DNA of 34,070 bases from an uncultured Chloroflexota bacterium (GTDB lineage: Bacteria; Chloroflexota; Chloroflexia; Chloroflexales; Chloroflexaceae), in assembly GCA_937120965.1 (NCBI GenBank), contig CAKZKA010000274.1:1-34070 (forward strand), written 5' to 3'. Under the pieces are notes generated by a model, which searched no databases, was not told where the DNA came from, and saw nothing but the letters and a program-made list of their open reading frames with translations. Below, piece after piece: positions 1 through 8,043 of the stretch (position 1 is its first letter; every line of letters starts with the position of its first letter). The position numbers and the translations under genes were made by a program.

Positions 1-366
1 AGCCCGCCCGCGGGAGGGGTTGGGAGGGTGAAGCCCTCCCAGGAAACAACCCGCCAGCGGGGAGGGTTTGGGAGGGCTGCGCCCTCCCAAGAACAATACT
101 ATTTTCATTCCGGCGTTGTGCGGCGCAGCCGCATGGATGACTGAGGTGAAAATATGGGGAAACCGGGTTTCCCAACGCCCCTGCCTGTGGGGGCGCCAGC
201 CGCTCCCACCAGCGGTTGAGACATGGGGAAACCGGGTTTCCCCAACCCCCTCCCGCCGGGGCGCGTGTCGGAAGGTGTCGCTCTCCCTGCCGCACCTTTG
301 TTGCGTCGTGTGGTGATTGATGTTGCCCGCGTGACGTTACGGACCCGAACAAGACTGAGTTGAGCA
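1..366. repeat. Repeat-filled intergenic DNA, R1 palindrome pair
   Basis: There is no credible gene here. Two GGGAGGGC-type hairpins lie at 22-40 and 70-88. A TGCGGC-GCA-GCCGCA hairpin lies at 119-133. Two R1 palindromes (GGGGAAACCGGGTTTCCC(C)) lie at 156-173 and 225-243, 69 nt apart. Between them are smaller hairpins based on CCCCTGCCTGTGGGG and CCCACCAGCGGTTG. The short open frames here translate to stereotyped strings such as GKPGFP or GNRVSP and are artefacts of the repeat. From about 300 to 366 the sequence is unique and should hold the promoter of the first gene, but I see no convincing -35/-10 pair. Confidence 0.85.
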
Positions 367-1155
367 ATGAGTGAGCCTGCACGATTGTCTGTATTCCCCC
401 GCTTCCCGGTCGTCGATGTGCGCATCAGCGCCCTGACCTTCGCGCAGGCGCTTGAGCTGATCGATAGCTGGATCGCTCGGCGTGAGCGCCACTACGTCAA
501 TGTCTGCACCACCCATACGGTGCTCGAGTGCCACGATGCGCCCGAGCTGGCTGCCATCGTTAACCAGGCGGGGATGGCTACCCCCGATGGGATGCCCCTG
601 GTCTGGCTCGGGCGCCTGCGTGGCCACCGCATCGAGCGGGTGTATGGCCCGGATTTGATGCTGGCGGTGTGTGAGCGTGGGCAGGCACGGGGCTACCGCC
701 ACTTCTTCTATGGCGGCGCAGAGGGTGTGGCCGAGACCCTGGCCGAACGGCTGCGCGCGCGCTTCCCCCGGCTGCTCGTGGCTGGCGCATATGGACCACC
801 TTTCAGGCCCCTTACCCTGGATGAGGAGCGCGAGGCAGCCATGTGGATCAATGCCAGCGGCGCCGATATTGTCTGGGTGGGTCTGGGAACGCCAAAGCAA
901 GACTACTGGGTGGCGCGCTTCCGTCCCTTGCTCACCGCTCCGGTGCTGATTGCCGTGGGCGCCGCCTTCGATTTTCACACCGGGCGGGTGCGCCAGGCCC
1001 CGCGCTGGATGCAACGCGCCGGCCTGGAATGGCTCTTCCGCCTGACCCAGGATCCGCGGCGGCTCTGGAAGCGCTATCTGCTTGGCAATCCGCGCTTCGT
1101 GTACCTGGTGGTGCGCCAGTTGCTACGGGGTGCTCGTCACCCGCTCCCTTCGTAG
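367..1155 (+). CDS. WecG/TagA/CpsF-family glycosyltransferase
   Basis: The 262-aa protein belongs to the GT26 family (N-acetylglucosaminyldiphosphoundecaprenol N-acetyl-beta-D-mannosaminyltransferase type). This family adds the second sugar to an undecaprenyl-diphosphate-linked precursor at the inner membrane. Family motifs run in order: CTTHTVLE near residue 47, the TPDGMPLVW motif (its Asp is the proposed catalytic base in TagA), FFYGG, VGLGTPKQD, and AVGAAFDFHTG. Length is normal for the family. The C-terminal arginine-rich segment (RDPRRLWKRYL-like) is the membrane-docking appendage seen in these enzymes. The start ATG has only a weak ribosome binding site. As the first gene of the surface-polysaccharide group it probably acts directly after the WbaP-type enzyme. 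The exact sugar cannot be read from sequence. Confidence 0.9.
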   Translation: MSEPARLSVFPRFPVVDVRISALTFAQALELIDSWIARRERHYVNVCTTHTVLECHDAPELAAIVNQAGMATPDGMPLVWLGRLRGHRIERVYGPDLMLAVCERGQARGYRHFFYGGAEGVAETLAERLRARFPRLLVAGAYGPPFRPLTLDEEREAAMWINASGADIVWVGLGTPKQDYWVARFRPLLTAPVLIAVGAAFDFHTGRVRQAPRWMQRAGLEWLFRLTQDPRRLWKRYLLGNPRFVYLVVRQLLRGARHPLPS

Positions 1156-1390
1156 CCCGAATGCGCTTCAGATCCGGGCGTCCCGGCTTGCCTGTTGCTC
1201 TATGGTTCCACACGACCGGTCGGTGGAGGTGGAGAGCTGTGGAGGTGTGGAGATGTAGACCGGATTGTCAGGCGTATGTGACATGTGCCTTGAGCTTGAT
1301 ACGCTGGTTGGAATGGCACAGGTCCTGGTGGGGGCTGCCCCCTCTCTCTGCCCCTCCTGTTCGAGAGCGTGTCCATACGCCGCTCACCGC
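1156..1390. other. Intergenic spacer without recognised feature
   Basis: The spacer follows the WecG-type gene and precedes two tandem 113-bp elements. I see no gene, no good terminator hairpin and no tRNA. Short GC-rich inverted stretches are present but unremarkable. Confidence 0.5.
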
Positions 1391-1504
1391 ATACCTGTTC
1401 ACATTTGGGGTAAGGCCTCACCCCGGGTGCGCGGGCGTCCCGCGCGCAAAGGCCTGAATGCGGGCAAGATGCCTGCGCTACCCAGGAGAAGTGTGAACAC
1501 GTAT
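1391..1504 (+). mobile_element. M1 element copy A (MITE-like, ~114 bp)
   Basis: This is one of four copies of a ~113-bp element. Its body holds three stacked palindromes: GGGGTAAGGC/TCACCCC type, GCGGGCGTCC/CGCGCGC type, and CGGGCAAGATGCCTGCG type. It ends with TGTGAACACGTA and begins with ATACCTGTTCACA, a degraded form of the terminal repeat GTACGTGTTCACA. It sits head-to-tail with copy B. CTCACC recurs at 1384, 1505 and 1626 with an exact 121-nt period, so the pair may be a tandem duplication of element plus flank. It has no coding capacity. Confidence 0.8.
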
Positions 1505-1510
1505 CTCACC

Positions 1511-1623
1511 GTACGTGTTCACATTTGGGGTAAGGCGTTACCCCGGGTGCGCGGGCGTCCCGCCCGCAATGGCCTGAATACGGGCAAGATGCCCGCGCAC
1601 CCAGGAGAAGTGTGAACACGTAC
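1511..1623 (+). mobile_element. M1 element copy B, 113 bp with perfect 13-bp TIRs
   Basis: The termini are GTACGTGTTCACA (1511-1523) and TGTGAACACGTAC (1611-1623), a perfect 13-bp inverted pair. The element is flanked by ATCTCACC at 1503-1510 and again at 1624-1631, an 8-bp direct repeat that looks like a target-site duplication. The body contains the same three GC-rich hairpins as the other copies. There is no ORF of its own, so it is a non-autonomous element needing a transposase in trans. The flank could also reflect tandem duplication with copy A. Confidence 0.85.
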
Positions 1624-1637
1624 ATCTCACCCTCTCA

Positions 1638-1666
1638 TTGCCTGATACGCCTAACCGTGGTAAACT
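1638..1666 (+). promoter_or_regulatory. Candidate sigma70-type promoter for the WbaP-type gene
   Basis: TTGCCT (1638-1643), a 17-nt spacer and TAAACT (1661-1666) lie about 100 nt upstream of the start at 1764, in unique sequence just after M1 copy B. Confidence 0.45.
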
Positions 1667-1763
1667 TACGCAGCTTGATGAGCGAGCTGTCATCTGATCC
1701 ACAACGCGGTGCGATTGGACCACGTATCTTGTCGATCGCTGTCAGAGTACGCCGGGTGACCCT

Positions 1764-3164
1764 ATGCTCGATCGGTTACGTTACCGGGTCGTCGGAAGCG
1801 TTCTGGCCTGGGATCTGGCGCTCACGCTCCTCACCCTCTACCTTGCCTCACACATTCGCCTGACCCTTGAATTCGGCCTGGATCTGCCCTCCGAGGCGGC
1901 CCGGCTGCCCTGGCAGATCTACACTGCCGTGGCGCTGATCTGGTTGGTGATGTTTCTCTTGCTCGTCCCCCAGCGCGCATTGTTTACCCGTAGCCTCATC
2001 GAAGCGATTGGAAGACTGATCGGCGCGGTGCTCCTGGCCTCCGCCAGCTTCGCCGGGTTGCTCTACCTGTCACTGCGCGATGTCTCGCGGCTGCAGTTCC
2101 TCTACTTCGCGGCCCTGAACCTGAGCGTGCTGCTCGTTTTCCACCTGGGGGTGCGGGCCTATGCCTATTCGCGCAACCGGCTGCATACCCGGCGCCGGGC
2201 GCTGGTAGTGGGTGATGCAAATACCGCTGAGCGTCTCGCCGATGAGTTCGATCGCCGGCCCTGGACGGGGGTGAGCGTGGTGGGGTACACCAGCGATGCC
2301 CTGGACGCGCCGGGCCGCGTGCCACGGTTGGGCGCCGTCGAAGAGACCCGCCGCCTGATCGATGAGCATCAGGTAGATGAAGTCATTTTCGCCCTGCCTC
2401 ACCAGCAACAGGAACGCGTGGCCCGCCTCTCGCTTAGCCTGCTCCAGGAGCCAGTGATGGTGCATATGATCCCCGGGGTGCTGGATCTGATTTTTGCCCG
2501 CACGCCTGTGGAGACCGTCGGTGGCATTCCTCTGATCAGCCTGCGCGAGTCGGCGCTCACCGAGCCGCAACGGGTCTTCAAACGGTTGTTCGATATCTTC
2601 GCCAGCGCCACGTTGCTGCTCCTCCTGGCGCCGTTGATGCTGCTGATTGCCCTGCTGATCAAGCTCGAGTCGCCCGGCCCGGTCTTTTTCCTGCAGGAAC
2701 GGATCGGTGAGCAGGGTCGCCGCTTCAAGATGATCAAGTTTCGCAGTATGTACCAGGACGCCGATCGGCGCTGGCGCGAGGTGGCCAGACGCGATGAACA
2801 GGGCAATCTGATACATAAAAGCGAGGACGATCCGCGCGTGACCCGCGTCGGGCGCAGGTTGCGCCGCACCAGTCTTGATGAGTTGCCGCAGTTGATTAAT
2901 GTGCTGCGGGGTGAGATGAGCCTCGTTGGCCCGCGGCCGGAGATGCCCTATATTGCCGCCGAATATCAGCCCTGGCAGTGGCAGCGCTTCCGCGTGCCGC
3001 CAGGTATCACCGGGTGGTGGCAGGTCAACGGGCGCAGCGATAAACCGATGCACCTGCATACGGAAGATGATCTCTACTATATTCAAAATTATTCCTTCTG
3101 GCTCGATCTGCGTATCCTGTTCAAGACGTTGATTGTGGTGGTGCAGGGCAGAGGGGCATACTGA
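1764..3164 (+). CDS. Polyprenyl glycosylphosphotransferase (WbaP/EpsL type)
   Basis: The 466-aa integral membrane enzyme transfers a hexose-1-phosphate from a UDP-sugar to undecaprenyl phosphate, the first committed step of exopolysaccharide or O-antigen synthesis. There are four N-terminal membrane segments, at about 12-30, 50-68, 85-105 and 110-130. A Rossmann-like middle region follows (RRALVVGDANTAERLADE onward). The fifth hydrophobic segment (LFDIFASATLLLLLAPLML) precedes the bacterial sugar transferase domain with KFRSMYQDAD, RRTSLDELPQL and MSLVGPRPE, which carry the conserved Asp-Glu pair and the phosphate-binding Arg. The C-terminus ends in the family-typical GRGAY, so the protein is complete. 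The stop codon TGA (3162-3164) is also the first three bases of an R1 repeat (TGATGTGAAGATATGGGG). Substrate (glucose or galactose) is undetermined. Confidence 0.93.
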   Translation: MLDRLRYRVVGSVLAWDLALTLLTLYLASHIRLTLEFGLDLPSEAARLPWQIYTAVALIWLVMFLLLVPQRALFTRSLIEAIGRLIGAVLLASASFAGLLYLSLRDVSRLQFLYFAALNLSVLLVFHLGVRAYAYSRNRLHTRRRALVVGDANTAERLADEFDRRPWTGVSVVGYTSDALDAPGRVPRLGAVEETRRLIDEHQVDEVIFALPHQQQERVARLSLSLLQEPVMVHMIPGVLDLIFARTPVETVGGIPLISLRESALTEPQRVFKRLFDIFASATLLLLLAPLMLLIALLIKLESPGPVFFLQERIGEQGRRFKMIKFRSMYQDADRRWREVARRDEQGNLIHKSEDDPRVTRVGRRLRRTSLDELPQLINVLRGEMSLVGPRPEMPYIAAEYQPWQWQRFRVPPGITGWWQVNGRSDKPMHLHTEDDLYYIQNYSFWLDLRILFKTLIVVVQGRGAY

Positions 3165-3376
3165 TGTGAAGATATGGGGAAACCGGGTTTCCCCACCTGT
3201 GGTGAGCTTGCCGAACCACGCCCCTCCCTGCGGGGGAATAACCATCTTAGCGTTGTGTGGCGCAGCCGCATGGACGGCTGATATGCATGGGGAAGTCCGG
3301 TCGTGCCTGTGTGCGCATGGGATAAGGGCTGAGCTATCGCCGCGGGTCAGCGGCTTCCAGGGAAGCGGGTTTTGCT
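3165..3376. repeat. R1 repeat block
   Basis: An R1 palindrome lies at 3176-3194, followed by a segment related to CACCTGTGGTGAGCTTGCCG and by the TGTGGC-GCA-GCCGCA hairpin near 3257-3271. A decayed second R1 start (TGATATGCATGGGGAAGTCC) follows near 3280. No gene. Confidence 0.85.
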
Positions 3377-4837
3377 GTGGATCAATCCACGCATCCGATT
3401 GTTACACCAGAAGCTCCCCAACGTCGCACAGCAGGGCTGTCTTTGCCGCGCTTACGGCTGGCTACGGCCGGGCGGGTTGTGCTGCGCTGGCTCATCCCCC
3501 TGGCCCTGGCTCACGGGCTGCTGTACCTGTTCGTCGTTCCACCCTGGCAACACTACGACGAGCCAAACCACTTCGAGTATGCCGCCCAGATCGCCATCGG
3601 CGAAGGCGCGGCGCCGGGCCGGGCTTCGGTGCAACTCAGCCGCGAGATCGCCGACTCAATGTATCGTCACCGCTTCTGGCCGCCAGGCGTGCGTCCAGAT
3701 CTGCTGGGCCCCGGCCCGGTGCCGCTGGGGATCAGCCAGCGCGTCCATCCGCCGCTCTACTATCAGGTGGTTGCGCTCCCCATCGGCGTGACACGCTACC
3801 TGGCAGTCGAAACCCAACTCTACCTGGCCCGCGCCTTCAGCGTGCTGCTCTACACCCTGACCGTGCTTGCCGCCTGGCGCATCGCCGTTGTCATGGCCCC
3901 CGATGAGCCGGCTCTCCAGCTTGCGTTTCCGCTCCTGGTGGTCTTCACTCCGGCGTTTGCCGATCTGATGGCGGCAGTCAACAATGATGTGCTGCTGAAT
4001 ATGGCCGCAACAAGCGCCCTGCTCGGGGCCGTGCTGCTCGTCCGCGATGGGCCGCGTCCCCTGGCCCTGGCCCTGGCCGGGCTCGGGTTGCTGGTTGCCG
4101 TACTCGCCAAGCGCACCGGTCTGGTTCTCGTGCCGGTGCTCGGGCTGGCGCTGCTGTGGTCGCTGCGCCGGCATCCCGTTCGCCGCCGCCTCGCTGCCGG
4201 CATCGCTCTGGCCGTGTTCATCGTGGCTGGAGTTGTCGCGCTTCGGCCCGTTACGGTTGAGGGGCCCGGCGGCCCACATACGGTCCTCGCCGCGCGCTCC
4301 TGGCTCGTTGCGCTCGATGCGGCCTATGTGCGTCTAGACATAAACAACTGGATCCGCTCGGTCAGCGATCTCGATCTGATCGGCCAGCGCTACCAGACCC
4401 TGATCGTGGTTGGCTTCACCAGCTTCTGGGCGCGCTTTGCCTGGGGGCACGTCTCGGCGGGCGCCGCATGGGACTGGGTGTTTGTCGTCCTGACGCTGGC
4501 CGCGCTGATTGGCCTGGCGCGGGGCTGCCTGACGGCGCGCCAGGCGTTGCCTCTGTGGCAGAGGCGTTGTGTCTGGCTGTTCTTCGGCGCCGTCACCCTC
4601 GCCTGGATGGCCCTGGTCGCCCGGATCCATCCGTTACCGCCACTTGAGTTCGGGGTGTATGTTCCCCGGGGACGCTATATGTTCTGGGCCATCGCGCCCG
4701 CCCTCTGGCTCCTGCTGCTGGGCCTGCGCTTCCTGCTCCCTGCCGGCTGGCGCGCGGCCGGAACATGGCTCCTGGTGGCGCTGTTTGTCATCTTCGACCT
4801 GGTTGCCCTCGTGACAATTGCCACGACTTTGCGTTGA
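3377..4837 (+). CDS. DUF2142-like polytopic membrane protein (probable GT-C glycosyltransferase)
   Basis: The 486-aa protein starts with GTG (VDQSTHP, read as Met) and has roughly ten or more hydrophobic segments. After the first TM segment comes PPWQHYDEPNHFEYA. This matches the DUF2142 signature in which a Pro-rich turn is followed by a DEP(x)HF motif; an acidic pair in the first extracytoplasmic loop is the usual catalytic or metal site of GT-C enzymes. A late GRYMFWAIAPALWLL segment matches the family's second conserved motif. Such proteins use polyprenyl-phosphate sugars on the outer face of the membrane. Its position between priming transferase and Wzz homologue suggests it decorates or extends the same polysaccharide. 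A PMT/GT39 relative is the main alternative. Acceptor and donor are unknown. Confidence 0.75.
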   Translation: MDQSTHPIVTPEAPQRRTAGLSLPRLRLATAGRVVLRWLIPLALAHGLLYLFVVPPWQHYDEPNHFEYAAQIAIGEGAAPGRASVQLSREIADSMYRHRFWPPGVRPDLLGPGPVPLGISQRVHPPLYYQVVALPIGVTRYLAVETQLYLARAFSVLLYTLTVLAAWRIAVVMAPDEPALQLAFPLLVVFTPAFADLMAAVNNDVLLNMAATSALLGAVLLVRDGPRPLALALAGLGLLVAVLAKRTGLVLVPVLGLALLWSLRRHPVRRRLAAGIALAVFIVAGVVALRPVTVEGPGGPHTVLAARSWLVALDAAYVRLDINNWIRSVSDLDLIGQRYQTLIVVGFTSFWARFAWGHVSAGAAWDWVFVVLTLAALIGLARGCLTARQALPLWQRRCVWLFFGAVTLAWMALVARIHPLPPLEFGVYVPRGRYMFWAIAPALWLLLLGLRFLLPAGWRAAGTWLLVALFVIFDLVALVTIATTLR

Positions 4838-4862
4838 CGCCTCACGGCCCTTCTGCTACAAT
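4834..4862 (+). promoter_or_regulatory. Strong candidate promoter for the Wzz-type gene
   Basis: TTGACG (4834-4839), a 17-nt spacer and TACAAT (4857-4862). It overlaps the stop codon of the preceding gene and would give a roughly 220-nt leader containing two R1 palindromes before the start at 5087. Confidence 0.6.
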
Positions 4863-5086
4863 CGCGCGACGGATGCGTCGGTAGGGGAAACCGGGTTTCC
4901 CCACGCCCCTGCCTGTGGGAGTGACAGGCGCCCCCAGCAGCGGTTGGAGGGTGGGGAACCCGGGTTTTACCACATCCCTCCCCGGGGGGAGAGCACAGCC
5001 GGCTCGGGAACACCATTCTGACATCATGCAGCGCGGCTGCATAGGCATGCGCTGCGTACATCCGATCACACGAGCGGATACTTGCG
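4863..5086. repeat. R1 repeat block in the leader of the Wzz-type gene
   Basis: An intact R1 palindrome lies at 4884-4902 and a decayed one (GGGGAACCCGGGTTTTAC) at 4953-4970, 69 nt apart, with the CCCCTGCCTGTGGGAG-like and CCCAGCAGCGGTTGG hairpins between them. If the promoter at 4834 is used, all of this is transcribed. Confidence 0.8.
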
Positions 5087-6445
5087 ATGGAACAAGAGAT
5101 TGATCTGCGTCCCTACGCCCAGGCTGTGCTGCGTCGCTGGCGCTGGATCGCCACGGGCGTGCTGGCGGCTGTCGCGATTGCGGTGGTTCTTACCCTGCTC
5201 CAGCCGCGCGCGAGTCGCGCCCGCGCCACCGTGTTGATCGATCCGGTGATCTCGCAGGTGGTCCTGGATGGGCGTTTCAGCGAGCGTGACACCGGTCTGT
5301 TTACCAACCCGGTCACCCGGCGCCAGGCGTTGATTGACCTGGCGAGCAGCGGGGTGCTCGAGGCGCGGGTGCTGGACCAGTTGGGGCAGAGCGACCTGAA
5401 AGCGGGCGATCTGCTGCCACGAGTGGAGGTGCGCGCTACCAGCGACCTGCTGACCATCACTGCTACTGGCAAGGATGCTGCCGATGCCGGGCGACTCGCA
5501 GAACTGTGGGGCAAGACCTACGAAGACCTGGTGAGGGAATTGTACGGCGGAGGCGCCTTCGGCGTTGAACGGATCGATCAAGAACTGATCGACGCCCGCG
5601 CGCGCCACGCCGAGGCCCGACGCGCCATAGACGCCTTCCTGCGCCAGGGCGACCTCGCGCGCACCTCCCAGGAGGTGACCCGCCTGCGCGAACTGCTGGT
5701 CACCTCGCGCAAGGCCCATCAGGCTCTCTACACCGCGTACCTCTCGCGTACCCAGGAGCTGAGTCTCGTGCTGGAAGATGCCCGGATAGTGCGCGCCCAG
5801 ATTGAGCGCGGCGAAGGTGTTCCCGCCGATGCCCTGACGACTCTGGTGGTGCGCCTGCGCGCTGCCGGTGGTGAGCAACTGCCGGTGGATCTGACCATCA
5901 GCAATCCCGAAACGCTCGCGGTTGGTCGCGAGGCGACGCTGAGCGAATTGGAGCGCCTGACCGCGATCATCGAGAGCGAACGTGACCGCCTGGTGCGTGA
6001 GACGCAGCGAGTCGCTGCGGCCATTGCTGCTGGCGATGCCTCGGCGGTGGGCCTGGATGCGCAAACCCGCTCGCGCTATGAGACTGACCTGGCGGCTGCC
6101 GAGGGGCGCCTGGCCGAACTCATCTCCGAGCAGCGCGTCTTGAGTCAGACGGTCGATCTGGCGTTGAATACGCTCGCGGTGTTGCAGGCCAAGCGTGACG
6201 AGCAGGTGATCGCCCGGGCGACGTCCAGTGTCTCGGTGCGCTACCTCGGCGATGTTTCCGTACCCCCAACTTCACGCGCCGTCTTGCTGGCCCGAAACGG
6301 GCTGATTGCCGCGGTGCTGGCTGGTTTCGTGGCGGTTGTGCTCATTATCGGGCTGGAGATTGCGCGCCAGGTGCGGCAGGCCCCTGCGCCGCCCCCCGTG
6401 CCGCGCGGCGAACCGGCCTCTGATCGCCCCTCGGCATCGGATTGA
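5087..6445 (+). CDS. Wzz/GumC-like polysaccharide chain-length regulator
   Basis: The 452-aa inner-membrane protein has the polysaccharide co-polymerase layout. A short cytoplasmic N-terminus (EIDLRPYAQAVLRRWRW) is followed by TM1 at about 20-40. A periplasmic or external domain of about 340 residues follows, rich in heptad-like Ala/Leu/Glu/Arg, then the pre-TM2 motif VSVPPTSRAV, TM2 at about 404-426, and a Pro-rich tail. There is no tyrosine-kinase (BY-kinase) domain or Walker motif, so this is the stand-alone form. Homologues set polymer length together with a Wzy polymerase, but no wzy is visible in this window. The promoter overlapping the upstream gene's stop suggests independent transcription. 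Confidence 0.85.
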   Translation: MEQEIDLRPYAQAVLRRWRWIATGVLAAVAIAVVLTLLQPRASRARATVLIDPVISQVVLDGRFSERDTGLFTNPVTRRQALIDLASSGVLEARVLDQLGQSDLKAGDLLPRVEVRATSDLLTITATGKDAADAGRLAELWGKTYEDLVRELYGGGAFGVERIDQELIDARARHAEARRAIDAFLRQGDLARTSQEVTRLRELLVTSRKAHQALYTAYLSRTQELSLVLEDARIVRAQIERGEGVPADALTTLVVRLRAAGGEQLPVDLTISNPETLAVGREATLSELERLTAIIESERDRLVRETQRVAAAIAAGDASAVGLDAQTRSRYETDLAAAEGRLAELISEQRVLSQTVDLALNTLAVLQAKRDEQVIARATSSVSVRYLGDVSVPPTSRAVLLARNGLIAAVLAGFVAVVLIIGLEIARQVRQAPAPPPVPRGEPASDRPSASD

Positions 6446-6851
6446 TGGATCAGGTCTACATAACCGTTTGAGGGGGCTATCCTGAACTTCGGGGCAACCC
6501 GGTTGCCCCGTCCTCCAGTGCTGGGGCGCTTGCCACCCCGGTGGGGATGGGTATGGGGAAACCCGGTTTCCCCGTGTTCATATCAGTCATCCATGCGGCT
6601 GCGCCGCACAATGTCAGAATGAAAATACTTTTTCCTGGGAGGGCGCAGCCCTCCCAGACCCTCCCCGCTGGGGGCTCGTTTCTGGGAGGGCGCAGCCCTC
6701 CCAAACCCTCCCCACAGGGAGGGGGTTGGGGAAACCCGGTTTCCCCATTGCCCAACCGCTGTTGGGAGCCGCCGGCAACCCCCACAGGGAGGGGGTTGGG
6801 GAAACCCGGTTTCCCCGTATGTTCACCTCAGAGCAACCTGCAATAACACGT
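6446..6851. repeat. R1 repeat block with a compensated variant
   Basis: Four R1 palindromes lie at 6491-6509, 6555-6573, 6728-6746 and 6798-6816. The first reads GGGGCAACCCGGTTGCCCC: the A-to-C change in one arm is matched by T-to-G in the other, so pairing is kept. GGGAGGGCGCAGCCCTCCC hairpins occur twice (about 6637-6690), and the TGCGGCTGCGCCGCA hairpin lies near 6593-6607. The block ends with TTCACCTCA (to 6830), 21 nt before the next start codon. Confidence 0.9.
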
Positions 6852-7550
6852 ATGATGAACCAGCGTCCGCTCCTCTCGATTATTATGCCGTGCTACAACG
6901 AGGCGGCAACCTTGCCGCACATCCTGGAGCGCGTCTACGCCGTGGATCTGGATAAGGAGATCATCGCCGTTGATGACCATTCCTCTGATGCTACCCTGGA
7001 AGTGCTGCAGGCCGAGGCTGCGCGCCGTCCGCGATTGACCGTGATCAGCCATCCGGAGAACCGGGGCAAGGGCGCCGCGGTGCGGAGCGGCCTGGCTCAT
7101 GCCCGCGGGCAGATCACGATCATCCAGGATGCTGATCTGGAGTACGATCCGGGTGACTACTATGCCCTGGTCAAACCAATTGTCGAAGGACGGGTGGATG
7201 TGGTCTTTGGCAGTCGGTTCATGGGCAGTCATACCGGCATGTACTTCTGGAACGCTATTGGCAACAAGGGTCTCACCTTCCTGACTAACTTTCTCTTCAA
7301 CTGCTGGATCTCGGATATGGAGACCTGCTACAAAGTGATGCGCACCGAGATCATTCGCGAGTTGAACCTGGAGAGCAATGATTTTCGCCTCGAGCCCGAG
7401 ATTACGGCCAAGGTGCTCAAGCGGGGGCATCGTATTCTTGAGGTGCCGATTAGCTACATCGGTCGCACCTACGAAGAAGGCAAAAAGATGAAGCCCAGCC
7501 AGGGTTTCTACGCCATTCTGGCGCTGTTCCGTTATCGCTTCGTGGACTGA
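6852..7550 (+). CDS. GT2 glycosyltransferase, dolichyl-phosphate mannose synthase (DPM1) type
   Basis: The start is placed at 6852 (ATGATGAACCAGCG) because everything upstream is repeat. That gives 232 aa, the usual length for DPM1-like proteins without TM segments. The GT-A fold is seen from LLSIIMPCYNEAATLPHIL, EIIAVDDHSSDAT, NRGKGAAVRSGL and the metal-binding DADLEYDPGDY. Then come VFGSRFMG and SDMETCYKVM, the acceptor-side motif of this family, and EPEITAKVLKRG with EVPISYIGRTYEEGKK. It should make a polyprenyl-phosphate-linked hexose at the membrane face. That could supply the GT-C-like protein encoded at 3377. The sugar is not determined. Confidence 0.88.
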   Translation: MMNQRPLLSIIMPCYNEAATLPHILERVYAVDLDKEIIAVDDHSSDATLEVLQAEAARRPRLTVISHPENRGKGAAVRSGLAHARGQITIIQDADLEYDPGDYYALVKPIVEGRVDVVFGSRFMGSHTGMYFWNAIGNKGLTFLTNFLFNCWISDMETCYKVMRTEIIRELNLESNDFRLEPEITAKVLKRGHRILEVPISYIGRTYEEGKKMKPSQGFYAILALFRYRFVD

Positions 7551-7579
7551 GCCTTGACCGCTCCCCCCCCGTTATGCGC

Positions 7580-7665
7580 TTTAAGGGCGGACAGAACATC
7601 CGCGCCAACGTGGCGTGTACCGCATTGGAACGTCCCCGCGCACGGCTCTGCTCTCCCCTCTCCAG
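7580..7665 (-). mobile_element. M2 element, truncated copy
   Basis: This half copy of the 179-bp M2 element begins with TTTAAGGGCGGACAGAAC and runs through the conserved GCATTGGAACGTCCCCGCGC part. It stops at CTCTCCAG, exactly where an R1 fragment (TCATCTATGCGGCTGCGCC) takes over. The junction shows that R1 material replaced or truncated the M2 copy. Confidence 0.75.
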
Positions 7666-7892
7666 TCATCTATGCGGCTGCGCCGCACAAAGCTGGAATG
7701 AAACGTGTAGTAGAGACGCAGCGCCGCTACGTCTCTACGCTCAAACCCTCCCGCCAGGGAGGGGCGTGGGGAAACCCGGTTTCCCCATGTCCCAACCGCT
7801 GCTGGGAGCGGCTGGCGCCCCTACAGGCAGGGGTGCGGTTCGACAGGCTCACCGCAGGTGGGGAAACCCGGTTTCCCCGTATGTTCACCTCA
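7666..7892. repeat. R1 repeat block
   Basis: R1 palindromes lie at 7768-7786 and 7860-7878. They are 92 nt apart because a segment containing GGTTCGACAGGCTCACCGCA, present in several other blocks, is interposed. The block starts with the TGCGGCTGCGCCGCA hairpin and ends with TTCACCTCA at 7892, just before the promoter at 7904. Confidence 0.85.
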
Positions 7893-7903
7893 GAACCAGT
7901 GAG

Positions 7904-7932
7904 TTGTGCGCTTCCTGGACTGATGGTATAAC
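7904..7932 (+). promoter_or_regulatory. Promoter of the structured leader RNA
   Basis: TTGTGC (7904-7909), a 17-nt spacer and TATAAC (7927-7932). The predicted start of transcription is at about 7938-7940. It lies 12 nt after the end of the R1 block, in unique sequence. Confidence 0.6.
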
Positions 7933-7937
7933 AGTAG

Positions 7938-8043
7938 GGAACAACCTGTGGCGCCAGGGCAGCGGAGGCGCTGCCGCGGGCGCAAGCGAAAGCCCCGATG
8001 GCGGGCGGAAGGGACGCGTAAGATTCCCCCTTCCGCCCCTTTT
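7938..8043 (+). ncRNA. Candidate structured leader RNA (three-way junction plus terminator)
   Basis: By eye the RNA folds into a three-way junction. P1 is CGCCA (7952-7956) with TGGCG (7999-8003). P2 is GGCAGCG (7958-7964) with CGCTGCC (7969-7975), loop GAGG. P3 is GGGC (7978-7981) with GCCC (7992-7995), loop GCAAGCGAAA. Base 8003 is shared between P1 and the first base of the terminator stem that follows, the arrangement expected of a riboswitch or attenuator expression platform. The 3' end is 34 nt before the GTG of the GT4 gene. I compared it mentally with common classes (TPP, SAM, cobalamin, c-di-GMP, glycine, ZTP, fluoride, SRP RNA) and see no match. It could be a ligand-sensing leader or a free small RNA. 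Confidence 0.5.
8003..8043 (+). terminator. Intrinsic terminator ahead of the GT4 gene
   Basis: A perfect 11-bp stem GGGCGGAAGGG (8003-8013) / CCCTTCCGCCC (8028-8038) has a 14-nt loop and is followed by CTTTTC. It would stop transcripts from the 7904 promoter before the GT4 start, so read-through must be conditional or partial. Confidence 0.75.

Noticed and set aside
337-1014. Long open frame on the minus strand opposite the WecG-type gene
   Set aside because: It mirrors codon bias of the plus-strand gene, has no recognisable motif or RBS, and the plus-strand product is a clear family member. The same applies to the long antisense frames at 2070-3245, 9291-10553, 10739-11788, 14628-15605, 20234-21853 and 29109-31262.
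6726-6851. N-terminal extension of the DPM1-like protein
   Set aside because: These 42 codons are R1 repeat sequence (MGKPGFP and similar); the conserved domain begins right after the ATG at 6852.
7938-8043. Known riboswitch or ribozyme (hammerhead, twister, c-di-GMP, SRP RNA)
   Set aside because: None of the conserved core strings of these classes could be matched; it is left as an unassigned structured RNA.
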